DNA of 64,000 bases from an uncultured Lachnospiraceae bacterium (GTDB lineage: Bacteria > Bacillota > Clostridia > Lachnospirales > Lachnospiraceae). This document shows, piece after piece, positions 15,201 to 22,547 of this stretch (position 1 is its first letter; the number at the start of each line of letters is the position of its first letter). The DNA is taken from positions 1 to 64,000 of the forward strand of contig CAJUFN010000001.1 of NCBI GenBank assembly GCA_910585545.1. The letters run 5' to 3'. The notes below the pieces were generated by a model. That model was not told the DNA's origin and searched no databases. It saw only the letters and a program-made list of their open reading frames with translations. The position numbers and the translations under genes are program-made.

Positions 15201-17301
15201 TATAGAATCCGAAAGTGATCTTGTATTGTCTTATGATTTTGAGAATGTAAAAGAAGGCGTCGTTTACGATGGCAGCGGAAATGATTATCATGGCGTGATT
15301 ACAGGAGCCACAGTGGAAAAGATAGATGGACAATCTTGGCTTACCATGGACAATGTGGGAAGATTAGAAACAACACTTGGCTCTTTGGACTATCCTTATA
15401 CGGTGCAGTTTGATTTGAGACTTCCAAAAGATTTAGAGCTGTCAGAAGATATGAATCTGTTCGACAGCAAGGATGGAAGATTAACTGTGAAACAAAATGG
15501 AAATTTAGGATTGAACCGCTCGTTCTTTGACCAGGATTTTGGTTACCGGATTCCAAAAGGGGAGAAAGTTGCATTGACTGTTGTAGGAACACAGCAGATG
15601 ACAAAATTGTATGTGAATGGCAAGTTAGAGGCAACGCTTGCAAGAACAACTTCTTCTGAGACCGATTATGCTCATTTGTTATCAACATTTGTATTTCCGT
15701 TAAATAATATCGGAAAAGGAATGAAAGGAAGTATTGCAGATATTCGTATTTATAATAAAGCGATTTCTCCGCAGGTATTGGATGCACAGGCAAACGGCAA
15801 AGAAATCGGTTATGTGAATGTATCTCAGGATAAAGGAGCGGCAGGTGTAGCACATCGGGAAAATGCAGGCGGTCAGGATGTTGGCTGGAAGAAATTAAGA
15901 GTCGGCTGGAAAGCGCTTGACGGGGATGGAAATGCTTTGGATGGCACGCATACTACAGATGTCAGTGAAAAAGATTCTTTCTTTGAGGGAACATTTGCCG
16001 GAAGTACCTTTGCGGTAGATATGTGGGAGACGAATGATATCAGTAAGATCGTGCTGCAGTGGGATGCTTCGCCGGCGATATTCAAGATGCAGACTTCACA
16101 AGATGGCAAAGTGTGGACGGATATACCAGAATGTGAATCGATTACAGGAAAAGCAGTTAATGTAATTGAATTTGATGAACCATTAAGTACGCGTTACTTA
16201 AGAATGCAGTGTTTAGCCATTGCCGGAGGAAGAAGTTCTTATCAGCTTAGAGAATTTGAGGCTTATGAAAAGACGGATAAGATGCTCTTGGAAGAGGCAC
16301 TTGCAAAAGGAGAGGTATTTGCAGAAGATTTAGGTCTTACTTTTGCAGAACAAAAGGAGTACGAAATTTTTTATGGTGCGTATGTAAAAGCAAAAGCAAC
16401 AATGGAAAATCTGCTCGCTGATCAGGAAGAGATTGCGAAGGCAACGGAGCAGTTAAAAACAGCAATGGAAAACCTTCCGGATACACCTGGAAAAGAGGCA
16501 GATAAGTCAGATTTGGAAACGTTGATCGCATATGCGAAAGAACAGCAGGAAGCAGCTGAATATATCCATGTAGTTCCGGCGGTGAAGTCCTTATTTGAAA
16601 AAGCGCTGCAGGAAGCAAAAAATATATATTCGGATATAAAAGCAACGCAAAAAGCAGTGGATGATGCATACGAAGAACTTCTTGGAGCAACACACTTACT
16701 TAAGTTTATTGGAAATGCAGAAAATTTGCAGGAAGCTTATGAAGCTGCTAAAGCTGTAGATTACAGTATCTATACACCAAATACCAGAAAAGCAATGGAA
16801 GAAGCTTTGGAGAGAACGAAAATAGTACTGGATAATGAGAATGCCTTGCAGGCAGAGATTGATGAAGCATACAAAGATTTGCGTCAGGCAATTTTTGAGC
16901 TTCGTGAAATCCCGAATAAAGACAGATTGGAAGAATTGCTTGCAAGCGTGGAAAAGATAGATTTGTCTATGTATAACGAGAAATCTGCCAAAGCTGTGAA
17001 AGCTGCATATGAGAACGCACTCTTGGTACTGAAAGATGAAAATGTAAGTCAGAAAGAGGTTGATAAGGCAGTTGCGGCGTTAAAAGAGAGTATAGCCGTA
17101 CTTGAGGAGAAAGAAAATATTAACACAGAGAAAAAAGTACAGGCAACTGCAGCGAAATCTGAAGTAAAAACCACAGCGAAAACTGCTGCAAAAACTGCAG
17201 ATAATACACAGACAGCGCTTTGGGTATTGCTGCTGCTGACAGCAGTGTCTGTATGTTACAGAAGCAGAAACTATAAAAGAATTCGATCAGGATTGAATTA
17301 A
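12253..17301 (+). CDS. secreted multidomain GH20 beta-hexosaminidase, cell-wall associated
   Basis: Predicted extracellular exo-enzyme releasing beta-linked GlcNAc/GalNAc, or lacto-N-biose if of the biosidase subtype, from host glycans. Domains seen in 1682 residues: signal peptide (about 1-31), two F5/8 type C carbohydrate-binding domains (about 35-195, 205-355), GH20 N-terminal domain (from about 469), GH20 barrel (about 595-960), LamG-like domain (about 990-1180), a third F5/8C-like domain (about 1200-1345), FIVAR-type helical repeats (about 1400-1630), and a C-terminal hydrophobic segment with basic tail. The barrel has DIARAPYR, SEIDGPGHS and the catalytic pair Asp794-Glu795 in GIDEY. 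The anchor motif reads KTAD (1647-1650), not the KTGD of the neighbouring GH110, so sortase attachment is uncertain. Transcribed alone: own promoter and a strong terminator. Confidence 0.9.
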   Translation: MKREKRMWSWILMMALLIGMLSGYVPVETKAADNNLALHRPARASAYLEGNASYPARTPQLAVDGEGDFVNNQNSRWQSGEAAQFSEQWLEVDLGKEAMVSQVTVKFFAKLYGNFVIETADMNTEDAVWETVKEVTDIPSGNETNIIKTVDLTEGGEPVLIKRYIRLRFTSANNNAANRSIAVFEFEVYGTQENDSSGEDELFTGNVAKGKRATASGVEVEGRWTPELAVDGDKTTADSRWSAGRMKNSGAAQSPQWLELDLKNEVTDITEIVLYFHLKVWSTNYEIQTRDSKSEEWQSVKTMQCLPSDETNRIDRITDVSRLGRYVRFYFHEVNERAAGISVSVKEIEVMGTQVQTPEMSEPETAGEVLDQVSLGEITKETTKIMLPEYANYEVRVKGSEFPQVISDNGDITLHNIYDYSNMNIIVEAVHKEDESDKAEREFWVTVPKKTDDITLFPEIAKPNEEPKVIPSIQEWYGYEGDFRLSKDSKICIVDEAGIGLEKIANRFAEDMKDITGWDLEITTEASADSGDIVLYAVTEDRYDTGAEGYFLVSDDGSIHIESSGYNGCLYGLMTLEQVFYPQKESFVFPNGVIRDYPNYEIRGIMLDIARAPYRLETLQDIVRMLSFYKLNDVQFHLNDNRHVGDAGDRGDYTWWETNGSEGMFRLESDKFPSLMTDGKDDLYYNEIYGGEPQYTKKEYKELQQLAIDYGINPVSEIDGPGHSLLFTKYVREHFEEAKQAVPELTGDIQNERDWELLAVSGEKGKQALAFIKALYSEYLDDEVFLGDVSIGIDEYWNIQASEYDGMEAYIKELSELVKAKGKRVRMWGSMRSYFDNAGRDAKPYNDIVVDMWASNWENANKRISEGYEIINVENSYLYGNPGRDNRDIVNVEQLFHDWDPTVMTGANLKKGEPNLLGAKTALWADINKMGVTERDSLERILRQSAVMCEKTWGGTDEDQTFEEYSFKYEQLREGPAVETGFDIESESDLVLSYDFENVKEGVVYDGSGNDYHGVITGATVEKIDGQSWLTMDNVGRLETTLGSLDYPYTVQFDLRLPKDLELSEDMNLFDSKDGRLTVKQNGNLGLNRSFFDQDFGYRIPKGEKVALTVVGTQQMTKLYVNGKLEATLARTTSSETDYAHLLSTFVFPLNNIGKGMKGSIADIRIYNKAISPQVLDAQANGKEIGYVNVSQDKGAAGVAHRENAGGQDVGWKKLRVGWKALDGDGNALDGTHTTDVSEKDSFFEGTFAGSTFAVDMWETNDISKIVLQWDASPAIFKMQTSQDGKVWTDIPECESITGKAVNVIEFDEPLSTRYLRMQCLAIAGGRSSYQLREFEAYEKTDKMLLEEALAKGEVFAEDLGLTFAEQKEYEIFYGAYVKAKATMENLLADQEEIAKATEQLKTAMENLPDTPGKEADKSDLETLIAYAKEQQEAAEYIHVVPAVKSLFEKALQEAKNIYSDIKATQKAVDDAYEELLGATHLLKFIGNAENLQEAYEAAKAVDYSIYTPNTRKAMEEALERTKIVLDNENALQAEIDEAYKDLRQAIFELREIPNKDRLEELLASVEKIDLSMYNEKSAKAVKAAYENALLVLKDENVSQKEVDKAVAALKESIAVLEEKENINTEKKVQATAAKSEVKTTAKTAAKTADNTQTALWVLLLLTAVSVCYRSRNYKRIRSGLN

Positions 17302-17315
17302 AAAATGTAAAATGT

Positions 17316-17358
17316 AAAATGCTAAGTCAAAGGTCTCAAGCCTTTGGCTTAGCATTTT
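17316..17358. terminator. bidirectional terminator between GH20 gene and tmcAL
   Basis: An 18-bp stem (17316-17333 with 17341-17358, one G-T pair) around a 7-nt loop, with A-run and T-run at its ends, so it can work on both strands. It separates the convergent GH20 (+) and tmcAL (-) genes. Confidence 0.92.
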
Positions 17359-17378
17359 GTGATGTGTACTGGCGTGCT

Positions 17379-18611
17379 TTATACGCGCACAATTTCCTGC
17401 GTATATTCGTTGATAAACGATGTTTTATATTTTTGCGTGATAACGGATTCGTAAAGATTATTTGCATAAATCTCTTTTTCAAGCATGTGTGCGGCGAATG
17501 GTTCCAGCGTTTCAGTATTGGTCAGCTTTGTAAGCAGAGGAATCTGACTACATTTTTTGATTGTTCTTAGTACAGAAGTATCTTTTTGACAAAAGCCAAG
17601 AAGTCTTGCATAGCCATGGTAATGGTGGTCGCCGTAAGTCTGCATGTCTTTTTTGGTGATATCTAAAATGATATGCAAGAGGATGCGGCGGATCCTGGTA
17701 TAGGTGATTTCCTTTGTCTTGAGTAGATCGCAAAATTGTTCGAAAGAGACGAAGGCATTCAATTGGCGATAAACCCGATTGGCAAGGTCTTCGGTTACAT
17801 CTGCAAAACGGGTGAGACTTGTCTTGGTTTCCGAAAGAAGTTTATATTTTAAAAGCAAAGAAAAATCATCGGCAGATATCGGATAGCGCAGTCGGTAGTT
17901 TTCATTAAAAAGCTGAATGGAAGAATCCGGAACATGGCTGTTAAGGGGTGGCAGAGTATCTTTGGGATAAGCCAAAAGTTTTCGGATCGCGGATGCAGAG
18001 CTGCAATGAGCGTGCAGCTCTGCATCGTGATAATCCGCACCGAAGCGTTTGATTGTGTAAGGTGTCAGTCTGGCATTTAGCTGAAGATTCGCCTTTAGGT
18101 ATTCGATGCCAAGAATATTATTTGGCTGTGCCAAAATAGCGTTTACTTTCTCGCTTTTCATATAAGCAGCCAGCGCTTTTTGGCGTGCAGAAGGAAAGGT
18201 GAGTCCTTCTTTTAAGTAGTTCTGCAAAAGATGGCGGTATTCGAAAGGCTCCGATGCGGCAACTTCTGCGATTTCGGACAGGGTGCTGATATCACCGCAT
18301 TCGCTTCCGAAACAAAAACCATCTATGCATCCAAGAGAAGCAAGAAGAGAAACAGCACCTCTTGCGAAGTACTCAGCGCTGCCTGTTGCATAAGGAACCG
18401 GAAGCTCTAAGACGGCAGAGACGCCATTTTGCAAAGCTGCTTTGGTACGCAAATGTTTTGGCATGATAGCAGGAGTTCCTCTTTGGACATAATTGCCGCT
18501 CATGATGGCAATCGCTTTATCTGCACCTGATTTTTCTAATGCTTTTTCAATATGATATTTGTGCCCGTTGTGAAAAGGGTTATATTCCGTGATCAATCCG
18601 ATAATTTTCAT
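17379..18611 (-). CDS. tmcAL: tRNA(Met) cytidine acetate ligase (TmcAL)
   Basis: Activates acetate with ATP and acetylates the wobble cytidine of elongator tRNA(Met) (ac4C34), a Bacillus-type enzyme of the nucleotidyltransferase fold. The 410 residues begin MKIIGLITEYNPFHNGH, which contains the HxGH-like motif NPFHNGH. The frame extends 22 codons further upstream, but AAGGAG (complement of 18616-18621) and family alignment favour the ATG at 18611. Family length is about 400. Transcribed divergently from mgtE and convergently to the GH20 gene. Use of acetate fits an acetate producer. Confidence 0.93.
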   Translation of the reverse strand: MKIIGLITEYNPFHNGHKYHIEKALEKSGADKAIAIMSGNYVQRGTPAIMPKHLRTKAALQNGVSAVLELPVPYATGSAEYFARGAVSLLASLGCIDGFCFGSECGDISTLSEIAEVAASEPFEYRHLLQNYLKEGLTFPSARQKALAAYMKSEKVNAILAQPNNILGIEYLKANLQLNARLTPYTIKRFGADYHDAELHAHCSSASAIRKLLAYPKDTLPPLNSHVPDSSIQLFNENYRLRYPISADDFSLLLKYKLLSETKTSLTRFADVTEDLANRVYRQLNAFVSFEQFCDLLKTKEITYTRIRRILLHIILDITKKDMQTYGDHHYHGYARLLGFCQKDTSVLRTIKKCSQIPLLTKLTNTETLEPFAAHMLEKEIYANNLYESVITQKYKTSFINEYTQEIVRV

Positions 18612-18627
18612 AATTCTCCTTCTTTTC

Positions 18628-18656
18628 TTGCATATCGTAGTTAGAAAGATTATACT
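18628..18656 (+). promoter_or_regulatory. mgtE promoter, overlapping the tmcAL promoter
   Basis: TTGCAT (18628-18633) and TATACT (18651-18656) with 17-bp spacing, facing the mgtE start at 18704. The two divergent -10 boxes share four base pairs, so the polymerases would compete. Confidence 0.5.
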
Positions 18657-18677
18657 ATAAAAGGCGAATTGGTGCAA
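18649..18677 (-). promoter_or_regulatory. tmcAL promoter
   Basis: On the minus strand, TTGCAC (18672-18677) and TATAAT (18649-18654) are separated by 17 bp. The -10 overlaps that of the divergent mgtE promoter. Confidence 0.6.
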
Positions 18678-18703
18678 AAAAGAATTCTAAGGAGGGGCGG
18701 CTT

Positions 18704-20035
18704 ATGACAGCAGAAGAGATTTTACAATATCTAGAAGAGCGTAATTACAAAGAATTAAAAGAAAAACTAGAGTCGATGCACCCCGTTGATATTGCACAAA
18801 TTCTGGAAGAAGTTACGGAAAAGCAGGTTGCGCTTGTATTTAGACTTCTTGCAAAAGAAGAGGCTGCAGAGACATTTTCTTATATGAATAATGATATGAG
18901 AGAAAATCTGATTGGAGCATTGACAGATTCCGAGCTTGAGGAAGTCATTGAGGAGATGTACTTAGATGATACGGTTGACGTTTTAGAAGAATTGCCGGCT
19001 AATGTAGTAGACCGTATTCTTATGGTAACCGATGAAGAGACTCGTATCCAGATCAACACACTTTTGAACTATCCGGAGGATAGTGCCGGAAGTATTATGA
19101 ATATCGATTATATCGGTTTTCAAAAAGATATGACAGTTGCAGAAGGAATCTTAAAAATCAGACAGGTTGGGCTTAACAGGGAGACGATATATACCTGTTA
19201 TGTGACGGAAAAACGAAAACTGATTGGAGTAGTCGATATCAAAGAACTTCTTACCACGAGTGAAAACAGTACGATGGAAGAAATCATGGATACCAATATC
19301 TTGTATGCCAATACCCATGATGACAAGGAGGATGTGGCAAGGAGAATCAATAAGTATGGTCTTGTGGCAATGCCGATTGTAGATAATGAGATGTGCATGG
19401 TCGGTATCGTAACGGTAGATGACGCGATGCTTGTTATGCAGGATGAGGCAACGGAAGATATCAGCATGATGGCAGCGGTGACTCCGAGCGAGGAATCCTA
19501 TTTCAGCACCAGCGTATTTCAGCATGCAAAGAGCAGAAGTCTGTGGCTGCTGCTTTTGATGCTTTCAGCTACTGTGACGGGGATAATTCTTGGACATTAT
19601 GAAGAAGCAATGGCAGTGATGCCGGAACTCGTTACCTTTATTCCGATGCTGATGGGTACCGGTGGTAACTGCGGCTCGCAAAGCTCTGCGGTGATCATTC
19701 GAGGGCTTGCCGTCGGTGAGATAGAATTTCCTGACATTTTGAAGGTCGTTTTTAAGGAAATTCGGATTGCAGTAGTTGTCGGCATCGTATTATCGGTGGT
19801 GAACGGACTTCGTATCATAATCATGTATCAGGATCCGATGCTTGCTCTGGCGCTTGGAATTACGATGATATCAATTGTATGTATGGCAAAACTGATCGGG
19901 TGTACGCTGCCGCTGATCGCAAAGAAAATCGGAGTAGACCCGGCGATTATGGCAGGGCCATTGATCACAACAATTTTGGATACTTGTACGATACTCGTAT
20001 ATTTCAGGGTCGTGACAATGATTTATCATTTATAA
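18704..20035 (+). CDS. mgtE: magnesium transporter MgtE
   Basis: Mg2+-gated channel/transporter of the inner membrane. The 443 residues show the cytoplasmic superhelical N domain (about 1-130), a CBS pair (about 135-250) that senses Mg2+, a linker helix, and five membrane segments in the C-terminal third. TGGNCGSQSSA, a family hallmark of the membrane part, is present. AAGGAGGGG lies upstream of the ATG. The 92-bp gap to tmcAL is too short for an M-box riboswitch and none was seen. Confidence 0.96.
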   Translation: MTAEEILQYLEERNYKELKEKLESMHPVDIAQILEEVTEKQVALVFRLLAKEEAAETFSYMNNDMRENLIGALTDSELEEVIEEMYLDDTVDVLEELPANVVDRILMVTDEETRIQINTLLNYPEDSAGSIMNIDYIGFQKDMTVAEGILKIRQVGLNRETIYTCYVTEKRKLIGVVDIKELLTTSENSTMEEIMDTNILYANTHDDKEDVARRINKYGLVAMPIVDNEMCMVGIVTVDDAMLVMQDEATEDISMMAAVTPSEESYFSTSVFQHAKSRSLWLLLLMLSATVTGIILGHYEEAMAVMPELVTFIPMLMGTGGNCGSQSSAVIIRGLAVGEIEFPDILKVVFKEIRIAVVVGIVLSVVNGLRIIIMYQDPMLALALGITMISIVCMAKLIGCTLPLIAKKIGVDPAIMAGPLITTILDTCTILVYFRVVTMIYHL

Positions 20036-20070
20036 AGTAAATTGTATTAAAAAATAGACATGAGAAAACC

Positions 20071-20099
20071 TTGTATACAATATTTTTTTGGTTTATAAT
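20071..20099 (+). promoter_or_regulatory. pta-ackA promoter with TTGTATACAA palindrome over the -35
   Basis: TTGTAT (20071-20076) and TATAAT (20094-20099) with 17-bp spacing. The -35 box is the left half of the perfect 10-bp palindrome TTGTATACAA (20071-20080). The same 10-mer forms the core of the larger palindrome in front of the citrate synthase-gntR-icd operon (37683-37692), suggesting a shared regulator. Confidence 0.75.
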
Positions 20100-20137
20100 A
20101 ATTTTATATGAGAATATTTGGAAAGGAGTCCTTAAAA

Positions 20138-21133
20138 ATGGGATTTATTGACGTAATCAAAGAAAAAGCGAAACAGAACGTTAAGACAATAGTTCTTCCG
20201 GAGACAGAAGACAAAAGAACTTATGAAGCAGCAGAAGCAGTATTAAGAGATGGAACAGCAAAATTAATCTTAGTAGGAAGCAAAGAAGAGATTGAAAAGA
20301 ACGGAGCAGGCTACGATATCTCGGGAGCAACGATCGTTGATCCGGCTACTTACGAAAAAACGGATGCTTACATTGCAAAATTAGTAGAGCTTCGTCAGGC
20401 AAAAGGCATGACAGAGGAAAAAGCAAGAGAGCTTCTTCTTTCTAATTATTTATACTACGGTGTTATGATGGTAAAAATGGGAGATGCTGATGGTATGGTG
20501 TCAGGTGCATGCCATTCTACGGCAGATACATTGAGACCATGTTTACAGATTTTGAAGACAAAACCAGGTACAAAACTGGTATCTGCATTCTTTGTGATGG
20601 TAGTGCCAGACTGTGATATGGGAGAGAAAGGAACATTTATCTTTGGAGACTCCGGCCTTGAACAGAATCCGGACTCAGAAAAACTTGCAAATATTGCAAT
20701 TTCTTCCGCAGAATCTTTTAAATTGTTAGTAGGCGCAGAGCCAAAAGTTGCGATGTTGTCTCATTCTACAAAAGGAAGTGCAAAACATGCAGATGTAGAT
20801 AAGGTAGTAGAAGCTACAAAAATCGCTCAGGAACTTGCACCGGAACTTGCATTGGACGGCGAATTGCAGTTGGATGCAGCCATTGTACCGGAAATTGCAG
20901 CTTCCAAAGCGCCAGGCAGCAAAGTGGCAGGACAGGCTAACGTGTTGATCTTCCCAGACCTTGATGCAGGTAATATCGGATATAAATTAGCACAGCGTCT
21001 TGCAAAAGCAGAGGCTTATGGTCCGCTTACACAGGGTATCGCAAAACCAGTTAACGATTTGTCCCGCGGATGTTCCGCAGCAGATATCGAGGGTGTAGTA
21101 GCAATCACAGCCGTACAGGCACAGGCAGAATAG
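20138..21133 (+). CDS. pta: phosphate acetyltransferase
   Basis: Converts acetyl-CoA and phosphate to acetyl phosphate, the first step of acetate fermentation. The frame opens at 20108, but AAAGGAG at 20122-20128 and the family N-terminus MGFIDVIKEKA set the start at ATG 20138 (331 residues). This is the short form consisting only of the catalytic PTA/PTB domain. Conserved stretches include VLPETEDKRT, DGMVSGACHSTADT and the C-terminal NDLSRGCSAADI. ackA follows after 13 bp in the same operon. Confidence 0.97.
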   Translation: MGFIDVIKEKAKQNVKTIVLPETEDKRTYEAAEAVLRDGTAKLILVGSKEEIEKNGAGYDISGATIVDPATYEKTDAYIAKLVELRQAKGMTEEKARELLLSNYLYYGVMMVKMGDADGMVSGACHSTADTLRPCLQILKTKPGTKLVSAFFVMVVPDCDMGEKGTFIFGDSGLEQNPDSEKLANIAISSAESFKLLVGAEPKVAMLSHSTKGSAKHADVDKVVEATKIAQELAPELALDGELQLDAAIVPEIAASKAPGSKVAGQANVLIFPDLDAGNIGYKLAQRLAKAEAYGPLTQGIAKPVNDLSRGCSAADIEGVVAITAVQAQAE

Positions 21134-21146
21134 GGAGGAAGAAAAA

Positions 21147-22334
21147 ATGAATGTATTAGTAATTAACTGCGGAAGTTCCTCTTTAAAATTCCAGTTGATC
21201 AATTCCGATACAGAAGCAGTGCTTGCAAAAGGACTCTGTGAGAGAATCGGAATTGACGGAAGACTGACTTATCAGCCGGCAGGCGGTGAGAAAGCTATTA
21301 CGGATAAAGCGATGCCGACACATACAGAAGCAATTCAGTTTGTAATAGATGCACTGACAGACGCCGATACGGGTGTTGTAAAAAGCTTAGAAGAAATCGG
21401 AGCAGTCGGACATCGTGTGGTACACGGCGGAGAAAAATTCGCAAGCTCTGTTGTGATCACAGAAGAAGTAAAAGCAGCAATTGAAGAGTGCAATGATCTT
21501 GCACCGCTTCACAATCCTGCAAATCTGATTGGAATTAATGCGTGTGAAGGCTTAATGCCGGGCACACCGATGGTAGCCGTATTTGATACTGCATTCCATC
21601 AGACAATGCCAAGTACGGCATATATGTATGGACTTCCATATGAATATTATGACAAATATAAAGTAAGACGTTACGGTTTCCATGGTACAAGCCATAGCTT
21701 TGTATCTAAAAGAGTGGCAGAGTTCCTCGGAAAAGATTATGAAGCTACCAAGACAATCGTGTGTCACCTTGGAAATGGTTCCAGTATCTGTGCAGTGAAC
21801 AACGGAAAGTCAGTAGACACTTCCATGGGTCTTACTCCGCTTGAAGGTCTTGTAATGGGAACACGTTCCGGAGATATCGATCCGGCAATCATGGAATTCA
21901 TTGCAAAGAAAGAAAACCTTGATATTGATGGCCTTATGACAGTGCTTAATAAAAAATCCGGTGTAGAGGGTGTTTCTGGTGTGTCCAGTGATTTCCGTGA
22001 TCTTACCGCAGCTGCAGAATCAGGAAATGAACGAGCAGCGCTTGCACTTGAAGTATTTGCTTATCGCGTAGCAAAATATGTGGGAAGCTATGCGGCAGCG
22101 ATGAACGGCGTAGACAATATCGTATTCACAGCAGGTATCGGTGAAAATGATGCAGCAATGAGAAGCAAAATCTGTGCTTATCTGGGATATCTTGGAATTG
22201 CGATTAATGAAGCGGCGAATGCAAAGCGTGGAGAAGAGATTGTAATCTCTACAGAAGATTCGAAAGTGAACGTGCTTGTAATTCCTACAAATGAAGAGTT
22301 GGCAATCGCAAGAGAAACAGTTGCATTGGTATAA
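21147..22334 (+). CDS. ackA: acetate kinase
   Basis: Makes ATP and acetate from acetyl phosphate. The 395 residues match the family. Signatures seen: N-terminal VLVINCGSSSLKF, GHRVVHGG, the FHGTSH motif, and FTAGIGEN near the C-terminus. GGGAGG precedes the ATG. Co-transcribed with pta and closed by a terminator at 22356. Confidence 0.98.
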   Translation: MNVLVINCGSSSLKFQLINSDTEAVLAKGLCERIGIDGRLTYQPAGGEKAITDKAMPTHTEAIQFVIDALTDADTGVVKSLEEIGAVGHRVVHGGEKFASSVVITEEVKAAIEECNDLAPLHNPANLIGINACEGLMPGTPMVAVFDTAFHQTMPSTAYMYGLPYEYYDKYKVRRYGFHGTSHSFVSKRVAEFLGKDYEATKTIVCHLGNGSSICAVNNGKSVDTSMGLTPLEGLVMGTRSGDIDPAIMEFIAKKENLDIDGLMTVLNKKSGVEGVSGVSSDFRDLTAAAESGNERAALALEVFAYRVAKYVGSYAAAMNGVDNIVFTAGIGENDAAMRSKICAYLGYLGIAINEAANAKRGEEIVISTEDSKVNVLVIPTNEELAIARETVALV

Positions 22335-22355
22335 TTATAGAATATAGGAAAAATG

Positions 22356-22410
22356 ATGGGATTATTGCAAAAGCAGAAATGAATCTGCTTAGGTAATAAT
22401 CCCATTTTTA
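22356..22410 (+). terminator. terminator of pta-ackA
   Basis: Outer stem ATGGGATTATT (22356-22366) / AATAATCCCAT (22395-22405), with an inner AAGCAG/CTGCTT stem (22371-22376 with 22385-22390), followed by TTTTT. Confidence 0.85.
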
Positions 22411-22547
22411 TGATATAGGACATTCTTTGTTCTTCTTGATTTTTATAAAAACATTAAAAAAGATTTTTGTAAAACACACAATTATATATAGAAAATGTTT
22501 GAAAAATATGTTAAAATAATACAAAAATGGCAGGAGGAGAACAGAAA

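Noticed and set aside
15341..15853. Minus-strand 170-codon ORF within the GH20 gene
   Set aside because: Shadow ORF opposite a continuous conserved coding region; no family resemblance.
17319..17570. Plus-strand ORF of 83 codons after the GH20 gene
   Set aside because: It begins inside the bidirectional terminator and runs antisense to the 3' end of tmcAL, with no ribosome site.
18612..18703. M-box magnesium riboswitch before mgtE
   Set aside because: The gap is 92 bp and largely filled by two promoters; the conserved M-box structure does not fit.
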